Shown piece by piece: positions 50,637 to 58,785 of a stretch of 64,000 nt of DNA (position 1 is the stretch's first letter; every line of letters starts with the position of its first letter). Source of the DNA: Naumannella cuiyingiana. GTDB taxonomy: Bacteria > Actinomycetota > Actinomycetes > Propionibacteriales > Propionibacteriaceae. Under the pieces are notes generated by a model, which searched no databases, was not told the origin of the DNA, and saw only the letters and a program-made list of their open reading frames with translations. The position numbers and the translations under genes are program-made. The DNA is taken from the NCBI RefSeq assembly GCF_013408305.1, contig NZ_JACBZS010000001.1, positions 1,922,001 through 1,986,000 of the forward strand. The letters run 5' to 3'.

Positions 50637-51290
50637 CTAGCCGACCAGCCCCGCCTGGTAGGCAATGATCACCATCTGGGCCCGGTCGCGCGCGCCGAGC
50701 TTGATCATGGCCCGGCTGACATGCGTGCGGGCCGTCGCCTTGCTGATCACGAGCCGTTCGGCGATCTCGTCGTTGTTGCAGCCCTCGCCGATCAGTCCGA
50801 GCACCTCCCGCTCGCGATCGGTCAGTTCGGCGAGCTGAGGACTCCGCGCGACCGGCGCGCTCGGCCGGCCCGCGAAGGTGGCGATCACCCGGCGGGTCAC
50901 CGACGGCGAGAGCAGCGACTCGCCCGCGGCGACCGTGCGTACCGCGCGCAGCAGTTCCTCGGGATCGTCGTCCTTGATGCAGAATCCCGCGGCCCCGGCC
51001 TGCAGGGCGGCGAAGACGTACTCGTCCAGCTCGAAGGTGGTCAGGATGATCACCCGGGTGGTGGCCAGCGCGGGGTCGGCCGTGATCTCGCGGAGCGCGG
51101 CGAGACCGTCCATCCCGGGCATCCGGATGTCCATCAAGATCACATCCGGGCGTACCCGGCGGACGACTTCCAGTGCCGCGCGGCCGTCCCCGGCCTCGCC
51201 GGCGAGTGCCAGGTCGTCCTCGCTGTCGATCAGTACCCGCAGGCCCATCCGGATCAGCGGCTGATCATCGACCACCACGATCTGGATCAT
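50637..51290 (-). CDS. NarL/LuxR-type response regulator
   Basis: The 217-residue protein has a receiver domain with Asp54 as the phosphoacceptor in ILMDIRMPGMDG, a conserved Thr in ILTTF and Lys in FCIKDDDP. A LuxR helix-turn-helix follows (LTDREREVLGLIGEGCNNDEIAERLVIS). It is coupled to the histidine kinase gene by a four-base overlap. A 16-bp palindrome upstream of the kinase gene is a candidate target. Confidence 0.94.
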   Translation of the reverse strand: MIQIVVVDDQPLIRMGLRVLIDSEDDLALAGEAGDGRAALEVVRRVRPDVILMDIRMPGMDGLAALREITADPALATTRVIILTTFELDEYVFAALQAGAAGFCIKDDDPEELLRAVRTVAAGESLLSPSVTRRVIATFAGRPSAPVARSPQLAELTDREREVLGLIGEGCNNDEIAERLVISKATARTHVSRAMIKLGARDRAQMVIIAYQAGLVG

Positions 51291-52546
51291 GGGGCCTCCC
51301 CGATCGGCAGCCGCGCGGAGACCACCCAGCCGCCGCGCTCGCCGCGGCGCGCCGCGAACGTCCCGCCGGCGCCCTCGGCGCGCTCGCGCATCCCGTGCAG
51401 GCCGCCGCCCGGCGTCGGTTCGGCGGCCAACGGCGGCCCGTCATCGGCCACCTCGACAAGCAGTTCGTCGCCGGTACGCCGCAGCAGCACCGCCGCCCCG
51501 GCCCGGTCGGTGTGCCGGACCACATTGGTCAGCGACTCCTGCACGATCCGGAAGGCGGCCAGTTCGATGCTGGCAGGCAGCGGACCGAGTGGGTCCGGCC
51601 ACCGCTCGACGGTCACCTCGCGGCCGGCGGCCCGCAGCGCGGCGGCCAGCTCGTCCACCCGGTCCAGGCCGGGCGGCGGCGCGGTCGGCCCACGGCCGGG
51701 GTCGTCGCGGAAGGCGGCGATCGTCTGCCGGAGCTCGGTCAGCGCGCTGGTGCTGGATCCGCGGATGGCGCGCAGCGCCGCGGCCGCCTCGTCGGGCCGG
51801 CGCTCCAGCACTCGCAGCGCGACGCCCGCCTGCAGCGAGATCACCGACAGGCTGTGCCCGACGATGTCGTGCACCTCGCGGGCGACTCGCAGCCGCTCGC
51901 CGAGGGCCGCCTGGCGAAGCTCCTCGCGGCGCTCGCGGTCGTGCGCATCGCGTCGCGCTCGCCGGAGCAGCGCCAGCATCGTCGCGCTGGCGAGCACGGC
52001 GGCGGTGATCAACAACACCCCGTACGGACCGGGCTCGGTGAGCCCGACCGCCGCCTCCTGCCACCAGCCGGCGACCGCCAGCGGCAGCACCAGCACCCCG
52101 ATCGGCAGCCAACGCAGCAACGGCTCGCGCCCCGCGACGGCGTACCCGCACAGCGCCAGCGGGATCAAGGTCACCGGGAACGGGGCGCCGGCGGCGACAT
52201 AGCCGATCGCGCCGACCAGCGCACCGGCGAACGCGGCACGCGGGTACGCCCGGCGCAGCGCCACGGCCAGCAGGATCACCACCGCAGCGATCAACGCGGG
52301 CCAGGGCACCCCGGGCGGCGGTTGACCCATGCCCTCGGCCCAGCGCGGCCAGTCGTGGCCAGCCTCGTTGCCTGTGGGACCCGGCCCGTGGCGCCGCCCG
52401 GGCGCGAGCTGTCCGGACCAGTGGGCGACCTGGGCGGCGGCGCCGAGGATCCAGCCGATGACCAGCGCGAGCGCGACATCGACGAGGACGGCCCGGTTCT
52501 CGCGCGGGCCGGCCGGGGCGGGCATGGCCGCTGGGTCGCTCTGCAC
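51287..52546 (-). CDS. sensor histidine kinase (HisKA_3 type)
   Basis: The 419-residue protein has several N-terminal transmembrane segments (about 25-190). The dimerisation region REVHDIVGHSLSVISLQAG holds the phospho-acceptor His, and an HATPase_c domain contains NVVRHTDRAGA, VEVADDGPP and GGGLHGMRERAEGAGG. TAGGCT at 52554-52559 (minus strand) lies seven bases before the GTG, suggesting leaderless translation. Its neighbour on the other strand is a SHOCT protein, which may be a target. Confidence 0.94.
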   Translation of the reverse strand: MQSDPAAMPAPAGPRENRAVLVDVALALVIGWILGAAAQVAHWSGQLAPGRRHGPGPTGNEAGHDWPRWAEGMGQPPPGVPWPALIAAVVILLAVALRRAYPRAAFAGALVGAIGYVAAGAPFPVTLIPLALCGYAVAGREPLLRWLPIGVLVLPLAVAGWWQEAAVGLTEPGPYGVLLITAAVLASATMLALLRRARRDAHDRERREELRQAALGERLRVAREVHDIVGHSLSVISLQAGVALRVLERRPDEAAAALRAIRGSSTSALTELRQTIAAFRDDPGRGPTAPPPGLDRVDELAAALRAAGREVTVERWPDPLGPLPASIELAAFRIVQESLTNVVRHTDRAGAAVLLRRTGDELLVEVADDGPPLAAEPTPGGGLHGMRERAEGAGGTFAARRGERGGWVVSARLPIGEAP

Positions 52547-52593
52547 GTCGCCGAGCCTATTTCGCCACGCCGGGCCGCGCGTCGGAGCAGGGG

Positions 52594-52609
52594 CGTAGCC
52601 GCGGCTACG
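52594..52609. promoter_or_regulatory. 16-bp perfect palindrome, candidate response-regulator operator
   Basis: CGTAGCCGCGGCTACG is a perfect palindrome between the divergent histidine kinase and SHOCT genes, with a further half-like ACGTAGCGC ten bases on. NarL-type regulators bind such inverted repeats. Autoregulation is inference. Confidence 0.6.
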
Positions 52610-52679
52610 TCACCGGACGTAGCGCAGGTGTCGTCGCCGGGCTGACGATTCCTCGCCCGCGCCGCGCGACGCTTCTGGC

Positions 52680-52991
52680 ATGCGACACACACCGCACGGT
52701 TTCGACGGCCTGGGTCACTTTCCCGGCCCGCCCATCTTTCCCATCGTTGGAGGACTCATGTTCTGTCTGCTGCTGATCGCCGCCGCGCTGGTGATCTTCT
52801 TCCTGGCCCGCAACGGCAAGCTCGGGGCGCCGCCCTGGGCCGCCCGCCCGGAGGCCGATGCCCGCACCATCCTCGCCGAGCGGTTCGCCCGCGGCGACAT
52901 CTCGTCCGACGAGTTCCTGGAGCGCGCCAGCGTGCTCAACTGGAATCCTGGCGCCGACGACGGCCGTCGCCGGGGCGGCGCGAATCGCTGA
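52680..52991 (+). CDS. SHOCT domain membrane protein
   Basis: The 103-residue protein has one transmembrane segment (about 22-42, FPIVGGLMFCLLLIAAALVIFFLA) and a C-terminal SHOCT domain with ARTILAERFARGDISSDEFLERASVL. SHOCT domains are short oligomerisation modules at protein ends; the function is unknown. It diverges from the two-component system, so it could be regulated by it. Confidence 0.85.
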   Translation: MRHTPHGFDGLGHFPGPPIFPIVGGLMFCLLLIAAALVIFFLARNGKLGAPPWAARPEADARTILAERFARGDISSDEFLERASVLNWNPGADDGRRRGGANR

Positions 52992-53065
52992 CCGAGCACG
53001 GCGCCGGGTCGGTGTTTCGATCATGGACCCGGCGTCAGCCCGGTCGGCTCGCTATCGTTCCGGGC

Positions 53066-53734
53066 ATGGCTGAGCCGGGGATCGAGCGGCGCGGATTGCG
53101 CGATGCGGTGCACGAGCGTCTGCTGACGATGCTGCTGGAGACCCGGTTGGCGCCCGGTATGCGACTGAGCATCGACGGCCTGGCGCGAGACCTCGACGTC
53201 TCGCAGACACCGGTCCGCGAGGCCCTCGTGCTGCTGGAGCGGACGGGGCTCGTCGAGCGCGTCGCGCTGAAGGGCTATCGCGTCGCGGAGCAACTGACCC
53301 GCGCCCAGATGGACGAACTGCTGGAGATGCGCGAGCTGCTGGAGGTGGCCGCGGCTGAGCGGGCCGCGCGCGGAGCCGTCGATCTCGCCCCAGCCCTGCG
53401 CGAGGTCCACGAGCAGCACGCGGCGCTGCTCGCCGAACCGGTCGCGGATGATCATTCCGGTCATCGCAAGATCTTCGAGGCCGATTGGGCATTCCACCGG
53501 GTGATTCTCGATCATGCGGCCAACCGGTTCCTCTCCCAGATGGCCGACGATCTGGGTGCCCACGTACACCGGATGCGGCAGACGATCATCACCGAGCACT
53601 ACGACCTCGCCGAGGCGCTTGCCGAGCACGCCGCGATCCTGGCGGCATTCGAGGCCGGTGGCGATGGCGCCGCCGACGCGATGCGTGCACACATGGAAGG
53701 GGTACGCCGGCGGGCGCGGCGGGAGAGCGACTGA
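53066..53734 (+). CDS. GntR family (FCD) regulator of the adjacent catabolic operon
   Basis: The 222-residue protein has a winged helix-turn-helix (LSIDGLARDLDVSQTPVREALVLLERTGLVERV) followed by an FCD-type ligand domain with metal-binding His residues in DWAFHRVILDHAANRFL and AEHAAILAAFE. TATCGT at 53053-53058 lies seven bases before the ATG, a leaderless start. It is followed at once by an operon of sugar and acid genes and by a TCCTATAGGA palindrome, a typical GntR operator, so it likely regulates them. Confidence 0.9.
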   Translation: MAEPGIERRGLRDAVHERLLTMLLETRLAPGMRLSIDGLARDLDVSQTPVREALVLLERTGLVERVALKGYRVAEQLTRAQMDELLEMRELLEVAAAERAARGAVDLAPALREVHEQHAALLAEPVADDHSGHRKIFEADWAFHRVILDHAANRFLSQMADDLGAHVHRMRQTIITEHYDLAEALAEHAAILAAFEAGGDGAADAMRAHMEGVRRRARRESD

Positions 53735-53759
53735 GTCGGCGGATCGGGATCACGGCCTC

Positions 53760-53791
53760 TTGACAATCACAGATCCTATAGGAAATATGCT
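53760..53791 (+). promoter_or_regulatory. operon promoter with embedded palindrome
   Basis: TTGACA at 53760-53765 is a consensus -35; AAATAT 17 bases later or TATGCT 20 bases later may be the -10. TCCTATAGGA at 53774-53783, a perfect palindrome, lies in the spacer region, where a GntR-family repressor would block polymerase. Confidence 0.7.
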
Positions 53792-53820
53792 CGGTGTATT
53801 CCGACGAAGGGACCAACGCG

Positions 53821-54762
53821 ATGCCGAAGACGCCACCGTGGCCACTGGCCGCCTGCTCGCTCGGGCTCGCGACCGTCGACGGGCACGGCCGCCCGGTCGC
53901 CGATGCGGGCCCCGACTTCTGGCTCGCCGAGCTGGCCAAGGTCCGCGGTCTCGGCTTCGACCACCTCGAACTCGGCGACATCTGGTTGCCGATCGGCGAC
54001 CTCGACCCCGCTGCGGTCACGGCGCTCGGCCAAGCGGTCAAGGAGGCTCATCTCGACGCCTGCGCGGTGCACATCCAGCGTCGCAGCGTCATCGATCCCG
54101 AGAGCTCGGCCGACAATCTCGCCTACCACCACCGCGCGATCGACGCGGCGGCCGCGCTCGGGGTGCCGATCTACTCCACCGGCCTGCACCGCCCGCTGAC
54201 CCCCGCGCAGCAGCGCGCCCTGTGGTTCTGGACCGCTCCGGGACCGGTGGACCCGACCGACCCGCAGACCCGGGCGCTCGCCGTGCGGCGGCTGCGCGAG
54301 CTGGCCGATCACTGCGTCGAGCTGGGGATGAAACTCGCGCTCGAGCTGTACGAGGACACCCTGCTCGGCACCGCCGAGGACGCGGTACGCCTGATCGAGG
54401 ATCTGGACCACGACGGGATCGGCCTGAATCCCGATGTCGGCAACCTGATCCGGCTGCACCGGCCGGTGGAGGACTGGCGGGAGGCCTACCGGCGTACCCT
54501 GCCGCACGCCGTCTACTGGCACGCCAAGAACTACCAGCGCGACGAGGCCGGTGACGGCTCGTGGGCCACCTCGATGCCCAGCACCCTGCGCGACGGCCTG
54601 ATCAACTACCGCGACGTGATCGCGATGGCCGACGCGGCCGGCTACCGAGGGCCGATCGCCTGCGAACACTACGGCGGCGACAGCCTCGGCGTCGCGGCCG
54701 CCAATCGCGAATACCTGGCATCCCTGATCGCCACGTTGCCCACGACCCGGGAGGACGCATGA
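53821..54762 (+). CDS. sugar phosphate isomerase/epimerase (xylose-isomerase-like TIM barrel)
   Basis: The protein is about 313 residues. A TIM barrel of the xylose-isomerase-like family is indicated by FDHLELGDIWLP, KLALELYEDTLLGTAEDAVRLI, GIGLNPDVGNLIRLH and GPIACEHYGGDSLGVAA; LALELYED carries a probable metal-binding Glu. It acts on a sugar, sugar acid or ketose. It is the first gene after the GntR regulator and promoter, preceding a PdxA-type gene with an ATGA overlap. Confidence 0.85.
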   Translation: MPKTPPWPLAACSLGLATVDGHGRPVADAGPDFWLAELAKVRGLGFDHLELGDIWLPIGDLDPAAVTALGQAVKEAHLDACAVHIQRRSVIDPESSADNLAYHHRAIDAAAALGVPIYSTGLHRPLTPAQQRALWFWTAPGPVDPTDPQTRALAVRRLRELADHCVELGMKLALELYEDTLLGTAEDAVRLIEDLDHDGIGLNPDVGNLIRLHRPVEDWREAYRRTLPHAVYWHAKNYQRDEAGDGSWATSMPSTLRDGLINYRDVIAMADAAGYRGPIACEHYGGDSLGVAAANREYLASLIATLPTTREDA

Positions 54763-55763
54763 CCACCACCAAGCCGCGCATCGCGCTGATCCTCGGCGAC
54801 CCCGCCGGCGTCGGCCCCGAACTGGTCGCCAAGGCGCTCGCCGACGAGCGGGTCCGGGGCGCCGCCGACCATCTGCTGGTCTCCGACGAGGCCGAGCTTG
54901 CCCAGGCCCAGGCCGACGCCGGGGTCGAGTTCCCGTGGTCGCGTTCACCGCAGCCCGGGGTCCCACTGCTCATCGACAACGGCGCGTCCCGTCCCGAGCA
55001 GGGGTTTCCCCGGGCGCAGGCGAGCCGGGAGGGTGGCGAGTGGGTGCTCGCCAACTTCCGTCGTGCCTTCGAGCTCGTCCGGGAGGGTCTCGCGGATGCC
55101 GTGGTCTTCGCGCCGCTGAACAAGACCTCGCTGCACCTGGCCGAGATGCCCGGCCGCGACGAGATGGACTGGTTCGAGACCGTTCTCGACGACGGCACGC
55201 GCGCGACCGAGCTGAACATCCTGCCCGAGCTGACCACCGCCCGGGTCACCTCGCACATCCCGCTCTCGAAGGTGGCCGCCGCGATCACCGAGCAGTTGAT
55301 CATCGAGCGGGCCACGCTGCTGCGTGACGTCCTGGTCGCGGACGGCACCGCGGACCCGCGGATCGGCGTGTGCGCCCTGAACCCGCACGCCGGCGACAAC
55401 GGCAACTACGGCAGCGAGGAGGGCGACCTGATCGCGCCCGCCGTCGCCGCGCTGCGAGAGGCCGGAATCCGCGTCGAAGGGCCCATCCCGAGCGACACCA
55501 TCTTCATCCGGGCCCTGCAGCACCGCGAGTTCGACGGGGTCCTGACCATGTATCACGATCAGGGCCAGATCGCGATGAAGCTGACCGGCTTCGACCGCGG
55601 TGTGACCATGGCCGGCGGGCTCAGCGTCCCGGTCTGCACCCCCGCGCACGGCACGGCGTTCAACATCGTTGGTCGCGGCGAGGCGAACCCCGGCGCCTAC
55701 CTGCGGGCCCTCGAGGTCGCCCGCGCGGTTGCCAGCCGCCCCCGCGCCGCCGCCCGCACCTGA
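54759..55763 (+). CDS. PdxA family 4-phospho-sugar-acid dehydrogenase (PdxA2-like)
   Basis: The 334-residue protein has an N-terminal ALILGDPAGVGPELVAKALAD and metal-binding features in TARVTSHIPLSKV and HAGDNGNYGSEEG. FDGVLTMYHDQGQIAMK lies toward the C-terminus. PdxA oxidises 4-phosphohydroxy-threonine; the PdxA2 branch oxidises and decarboxylates 4-phospho-D-threonate or erythronate to dihydroxyacetone phosphate. In this operon of acid transporters and C4-sugar enzymes the second role is more likely. Confidence 0.88.
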   Translation: MTTTKPRIALILGDPAGVGPELVAKALADERVRGAADHLLVSDEAELAQAQADAGVEFPWSRSPQPGVPLLIDNGASRPEQGFPRAQASREGGEWVLANFRRAFELVREGLADAVVFAPLNKTSLHLAEMPGRDEMDWFETVLDDGTRATELNILPELTTARVTSHIPLSKVAAAITEQLIIERATLLRDVLVADGTADPRIGVCALNPHAGDNGNYGSEEGDLIAPAVAALREAGIRVEGPIPSDTIFIRALQHREFDGVLTMYHDQGQIAMKLTGFDRGVTMAGGLSVPVCTPAHGTAFNIVGRGEANPGAYLRALEVARAVASRPRAAART

Positions 55764-55797
55764 CCCACACCTCCGCAGAAGCCTCAGGGAGACAACG

Positions 55798-56769
55798 ATG
55801 TCCACCATCGCACGACGTCTGGCGGTCGCGGCCGCGGCAGCGCTGACGACCATCGCGCTGGCCGCCTGCAGCGGCAGCGCCGGCGGCGCCACCGGCCGCT
55901 TCATACCCGGTGGACCGGTGACCATGCTCGTCCCCTTCGGCGCGGGCGGCGGCAGCGACGCGTCCGGCCGCGCGATCGCCTCCGGACTGGAGGAGATCAC
56001 CGGCTCGACGATCACCGTCGAGAATCGCGAGGGCGGCTCCGGCGCGGTCGGATACTCCTATTTCCTCGGCAAGCGCGGCAACGGCAACGTCCTGCTACCC
56101 GCGGAGACCGCGCTGCTGGCGCTGCCGCTGACCCAGGACGTGCAGTTCGACTACACCAAGTTCACACCGATCATGAAGCTCGGCGATGACTACACCCTTC
56201 TCGTCGTCCCCGCCGATGCGCCGTACCAGACCTGTCCGGACGTGATCGATGCGGTACGCCAGCGGGACATGTTCGCCGGTGTCTCGGGCGCGACCAGCCA
56301 CGACGAGGTGATCTTCCGGCTGATCGAACAGGACCAGGGTGTCACGTTCGACCGGGTGCCGTTCGAGTCCGGCGGCGAGCTGATCGCGGCGCTGCTCGGC
56401 GGCCAGATCCAGATCGCCAATCTCAGCCCCAGCGAGGTGATCGGACAACTCGAGTCCGGTGACCTGAAGGCGCTCTGCGCGACCTCGGAGGAGCGCTACA
56501 CCGACGACCGGCTGAAGGACGTGCCGACCGCGAAGGAGCAGGGCATCGACGTGGCATTCGCCCAGTTCCGCAGCGTGATCGCGCCGGGCGGCATCTCCGA
56601 GGAGGCCCGCACCTACTGGATCGACGCGGCACGCAAGTACGAACAGACCCCGGGCTACCGGGCCTACATCGACGAGAACCTGATGCAGCCGAATGTCTCC
56701 TATGGCGACGACTTCCGCGCCTTCCTCGACGATTCCAACGCCACGCTGAGCGAGGTGTTGGCCCGATGA
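55798..56769 (+). CDS. tripartite tricarboxylate transporter substrate-binding lipoprotein (TctC)
   Basis: This protein of about 323 residues has a lipoprotein signal with lipobox ALAAC and Cys24. TctC-like features include GPVTMLVPFGAGGGSDASGRAIASGLEE, TVENREGGSGAVGYSYF, VSGATSHDEVIFRL and the C-terminal helix of the family. It captures a small carboxylate outside the membrane for the TctB/TctA permease. It lies directly before both membrane subunits. ATG at 55798 follows a short gap from the PdxA gene. Confidence 0.93.
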   Translation: MSTIARRLAVAAAAALTTIALAACSGSAGGATGRFIPGGPVTMLVPFGAGGGSDASGRAIASGLEEITGSTITVENREGGSGAVGYSYFLGKRGNGNVLLPAETALLALPLTQDVQFDYTKFTPIMKLGDDYTLLVVPADAPYQTCPDVIDAVRQRDMFAGVSGATSHDEVIFRLIEQDQGVTFDRVPFESGGELIAALLGGQIQIANLSPSEVIGQLESGDLKALCATSEERYTDDRLKDVPTAKEQGIDVAFAQFRSVIAPGGISEEARTYWIDAARKYEQTPGYRAYIDENLMQPNVSYGDDFRAFLDDSNATLSEVLAR

Positions 56770-57260
56770 ACGCGATCCAGCACCGCGCCCGCGGCGCGGT
56801 GACCGCACTGCTGGTGATCATCGGCGGGTACGCAGTGATCGCCGGGCTCGGTTACGGCCTGACCGACGACGAGGGGCGCGTGGGTCCCGGCCTGCTGCCA
56901 GCGCTCGCCGGCGCCCTGGTGGCCGTGCTCGCCGTCGCCGACTTCGTCGTCACGAGCCGCGCCGGCGCCGCGGCCGGCGACGGCGTACCCGACATCGACT
57001 CCGAAGGGCGCAGCCAAGCCCGACGCAACCGCCAGCTCGCCGCGGTCGTCGGACTGCTCTTCGGCACGGTGATCGTCGGCTACTTCATCGGTTTCATGAT
57101 CGCCTTCACGCTGTTCATCTTCGCGGTGCTGCTGCTCGTCGAGCGGCGTCGCTGGTGGCAGGCAGCGCTGGTCGCCGTCGTGGTGATGGCCGCCGTCTGG
57201 GCGGTCTTCGAGAAGTTCCTCGGGGTGCCGTTCCCGACCGGAATCTTGTGGGGGAGCTGA
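56766..57260 (+). CDS. tripartite tricarboxylate transporter small membrane subunit (TctB)
   Basis: The 164-residue protein has four transmembrane segments (about 13-33, 45-65, 98-118 and 130-152). The composition and the GPGLLPALAGALVAVLAVADF and FLGVPFPTGILWG segments fit TctB. It overlaps the TctC stop by four bases and precedes TctA by two bases. Confidence 0.9.
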   Translation: MNAIQHRARGAVTALLVIIGGYAVIAGLGYGLTDDEGRVGPGLLPALAGALVAVLAVADFVVTSRAGAAAGDGVPDIDSEGRSQARRNRQLAAVVGLLFGTVIVGYFIGFMIAFTLFIFAVLLLVERRRWWQAALVAVVVMAAVWAVFEKFLGVPFPTGILWGS

Positions 57261-57261
57261 G

Positions 57262-58785
57262 ATGCTCGACAATCTGATGTTGGGCCTGTCGACGGCACTG
57301 ACGCCGCAGAATCTGCTCTGGTGCGTGATCGGTGTCTTGTTGGGCACCGTGATCGGCCTGCTGCCGGGACTCGGCTCCTCGACCGGCGTCGCCGTGTTGT
57401 TGCCGCTCACCTTCGCGCTCGACCCGGTGACCGCACTGATCATGCTCGCCGGCATCTACTACGGTGCCCAGTACGGCGGCACGATCACCTCGGTGTTGAT
57501 CTCCACCCCGGGCGAGGCATCCAGTGTGGTGACGACGATCGACGGGTACCAGATGGCCCGCCAGGGCCGCGCCGGCCCGGCACTGGCGATCGCCGCGATC
57601 GGCAGCTTCTTCGCCGCCATCGTCTCGCTGCTCGCCCTGCTCACCGTCGCGCCGGCGCTGGCCAAGGCCGCGCTGAACTTCGGGCCCGTTGAGAATCTCG
57701 CGATCATGCTGCTCGGTCTGGTGATCGTCGTGACCTTCCAGGGCGGAGCGTTCCTGCGCGGCGCGGCGATGGCGATCCTCGGCGTGCTGATCTCCACGGT
57801 GGGCGTCGCCTCCGGATTCAGTACCGCCCGCTTCACCTTCGGCTCGGTCGATCTGCTCGGCGGCATCCCGTTCGTGGAGGTGATGATCGGCCTCTTCGCC
57901 GTCGGCGAGGTGCTCCGGCAACTGCGGATCGGCGCGGCCGAACCGATCCGCGCGCGCTTCCGCGACATGATGATCTCCCGCAAGGACCTGCTCTCCTCGG
58001 GCCCGGCCATCGCGCGCGGAACGGGAATCGGCTTCGCGCTCGGTACGCTGCCCGGCGCCGGATCCACTCTCGCCTCCTTCATGGCCTACGGGTTGGAGTC
58101 CAAGATCAACCCGAATCGCCGGCAGTTCGGCAAGGGGGCGATCCAGGGCGTCGCGGCCCCCGAGTCGGCGAACAATGCCGCCGCGAATGCGAACTTCATC
58201 CCGACGCTGGCGCTCGGCATCCCCGGCGGCGCCACGACCGCGGTGCTGTTGGGCGCCTTCACCATCTACGGTCTGCAGCCGGGACCGCTGCTCTTCGAGC
58301 AGCAGCCCGATCTGGTTTGGGGCCTGCTGGTGTCGTTCTTCATCGGCAACCTGGTCCTGTTGGTGCTGAACCTGCCGCTCGCGCCGGTCTTCGCCCAGAT
58401 GCTGCGGATTCCCTACCGCTACCTGTATCCCATCATCCTGATCACCTCGCTCGTCGGCGCCTACTCGATCAGCAACAACATCTTCAGCGTCTGGATCGTG
58501 CTGGTCTTCGGCCTGATCGGCCTGGTGATGAAGGAGCTCGACCTGCCCATCGCGCCGCTCGTGCTGGGCCTGGTGCTCGGGCCGTTGCTGGAGCGCGCGA
58601 TGGTGCAGACCTCGGCGCTCGGGCAGGGTAACTTCGGGATCGTGCTGGGCTCGCCGATCGCGACGGGGGTCCTCGTCGTCGCGGCACTGCTCGCGCTGCT
58701 GCCGGCGCTGCGGCACCTGCTGCCGCGGCGCGGCACCCGGGCACCGGCCGAGGACCCCGAACGCGACAAGGTGGGACAACCGTGA
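57262..58785 (+). CDS. tripartite tricarboxylate transporter large membrane subunit (TctA)
   Basis: The 507-residue protein has about twelve transmembrane segments with TctA signatures IGLLPGLGSSTGVAVLLPLTF, YYGAQYGGTITSVLISTPGEASSVVTTIDGYQMA and VAAPESANNAAANANFIPTLALGIPGGATTAVLLGAF. TctA moves carboxylates with a sodium or proton gradient. Its stop overlaps the kinase gene start by four bases, so expression is tied to the pathway. Confidence 0.95.
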   Translation: MLDNLMLGLSTALTPQNLLWCVIGVLLGTVIGLLPGLGSSTGVAVLLPLTFALDPVTALIMLAGIYYGAQYGGTITSVLISTPGEASSVVTTIDGYQMARQGRAGPALAIAAIGSFFAAIVSLLALLTVAPALAKAALNFGPVENLAIMLLGLVIVVTFQGGAFLRGAAMAILGVLISTVGVASGFSTARFTFGSVDLLGGIPFVEVMIGLFAVGEVLRQLRIGAAEPIRARFRDMMISRKDLLSSGPAIARGTGIGFALGTLPGAGSTLASFMAYGLESKINPNRRQFGKGAIQGVAAPESANNAAANANFIPTLALGIPGGATTAVLLGAFTIYGLQPGPLLFEQQPDLVWGLLVSFFIGNLVLLVLNLPLAPVFAQMLRIPYRYLYPIILITSLVGAYSISNNIFSVWIVLVFGLIGLVMKELDLPIAPLVLGLVLGPLLERAMVQTSALGQGNFGIVLGSPIATGVLVVAALLALLPALRHLLPRRGTRAPAEDPERDKVGQP

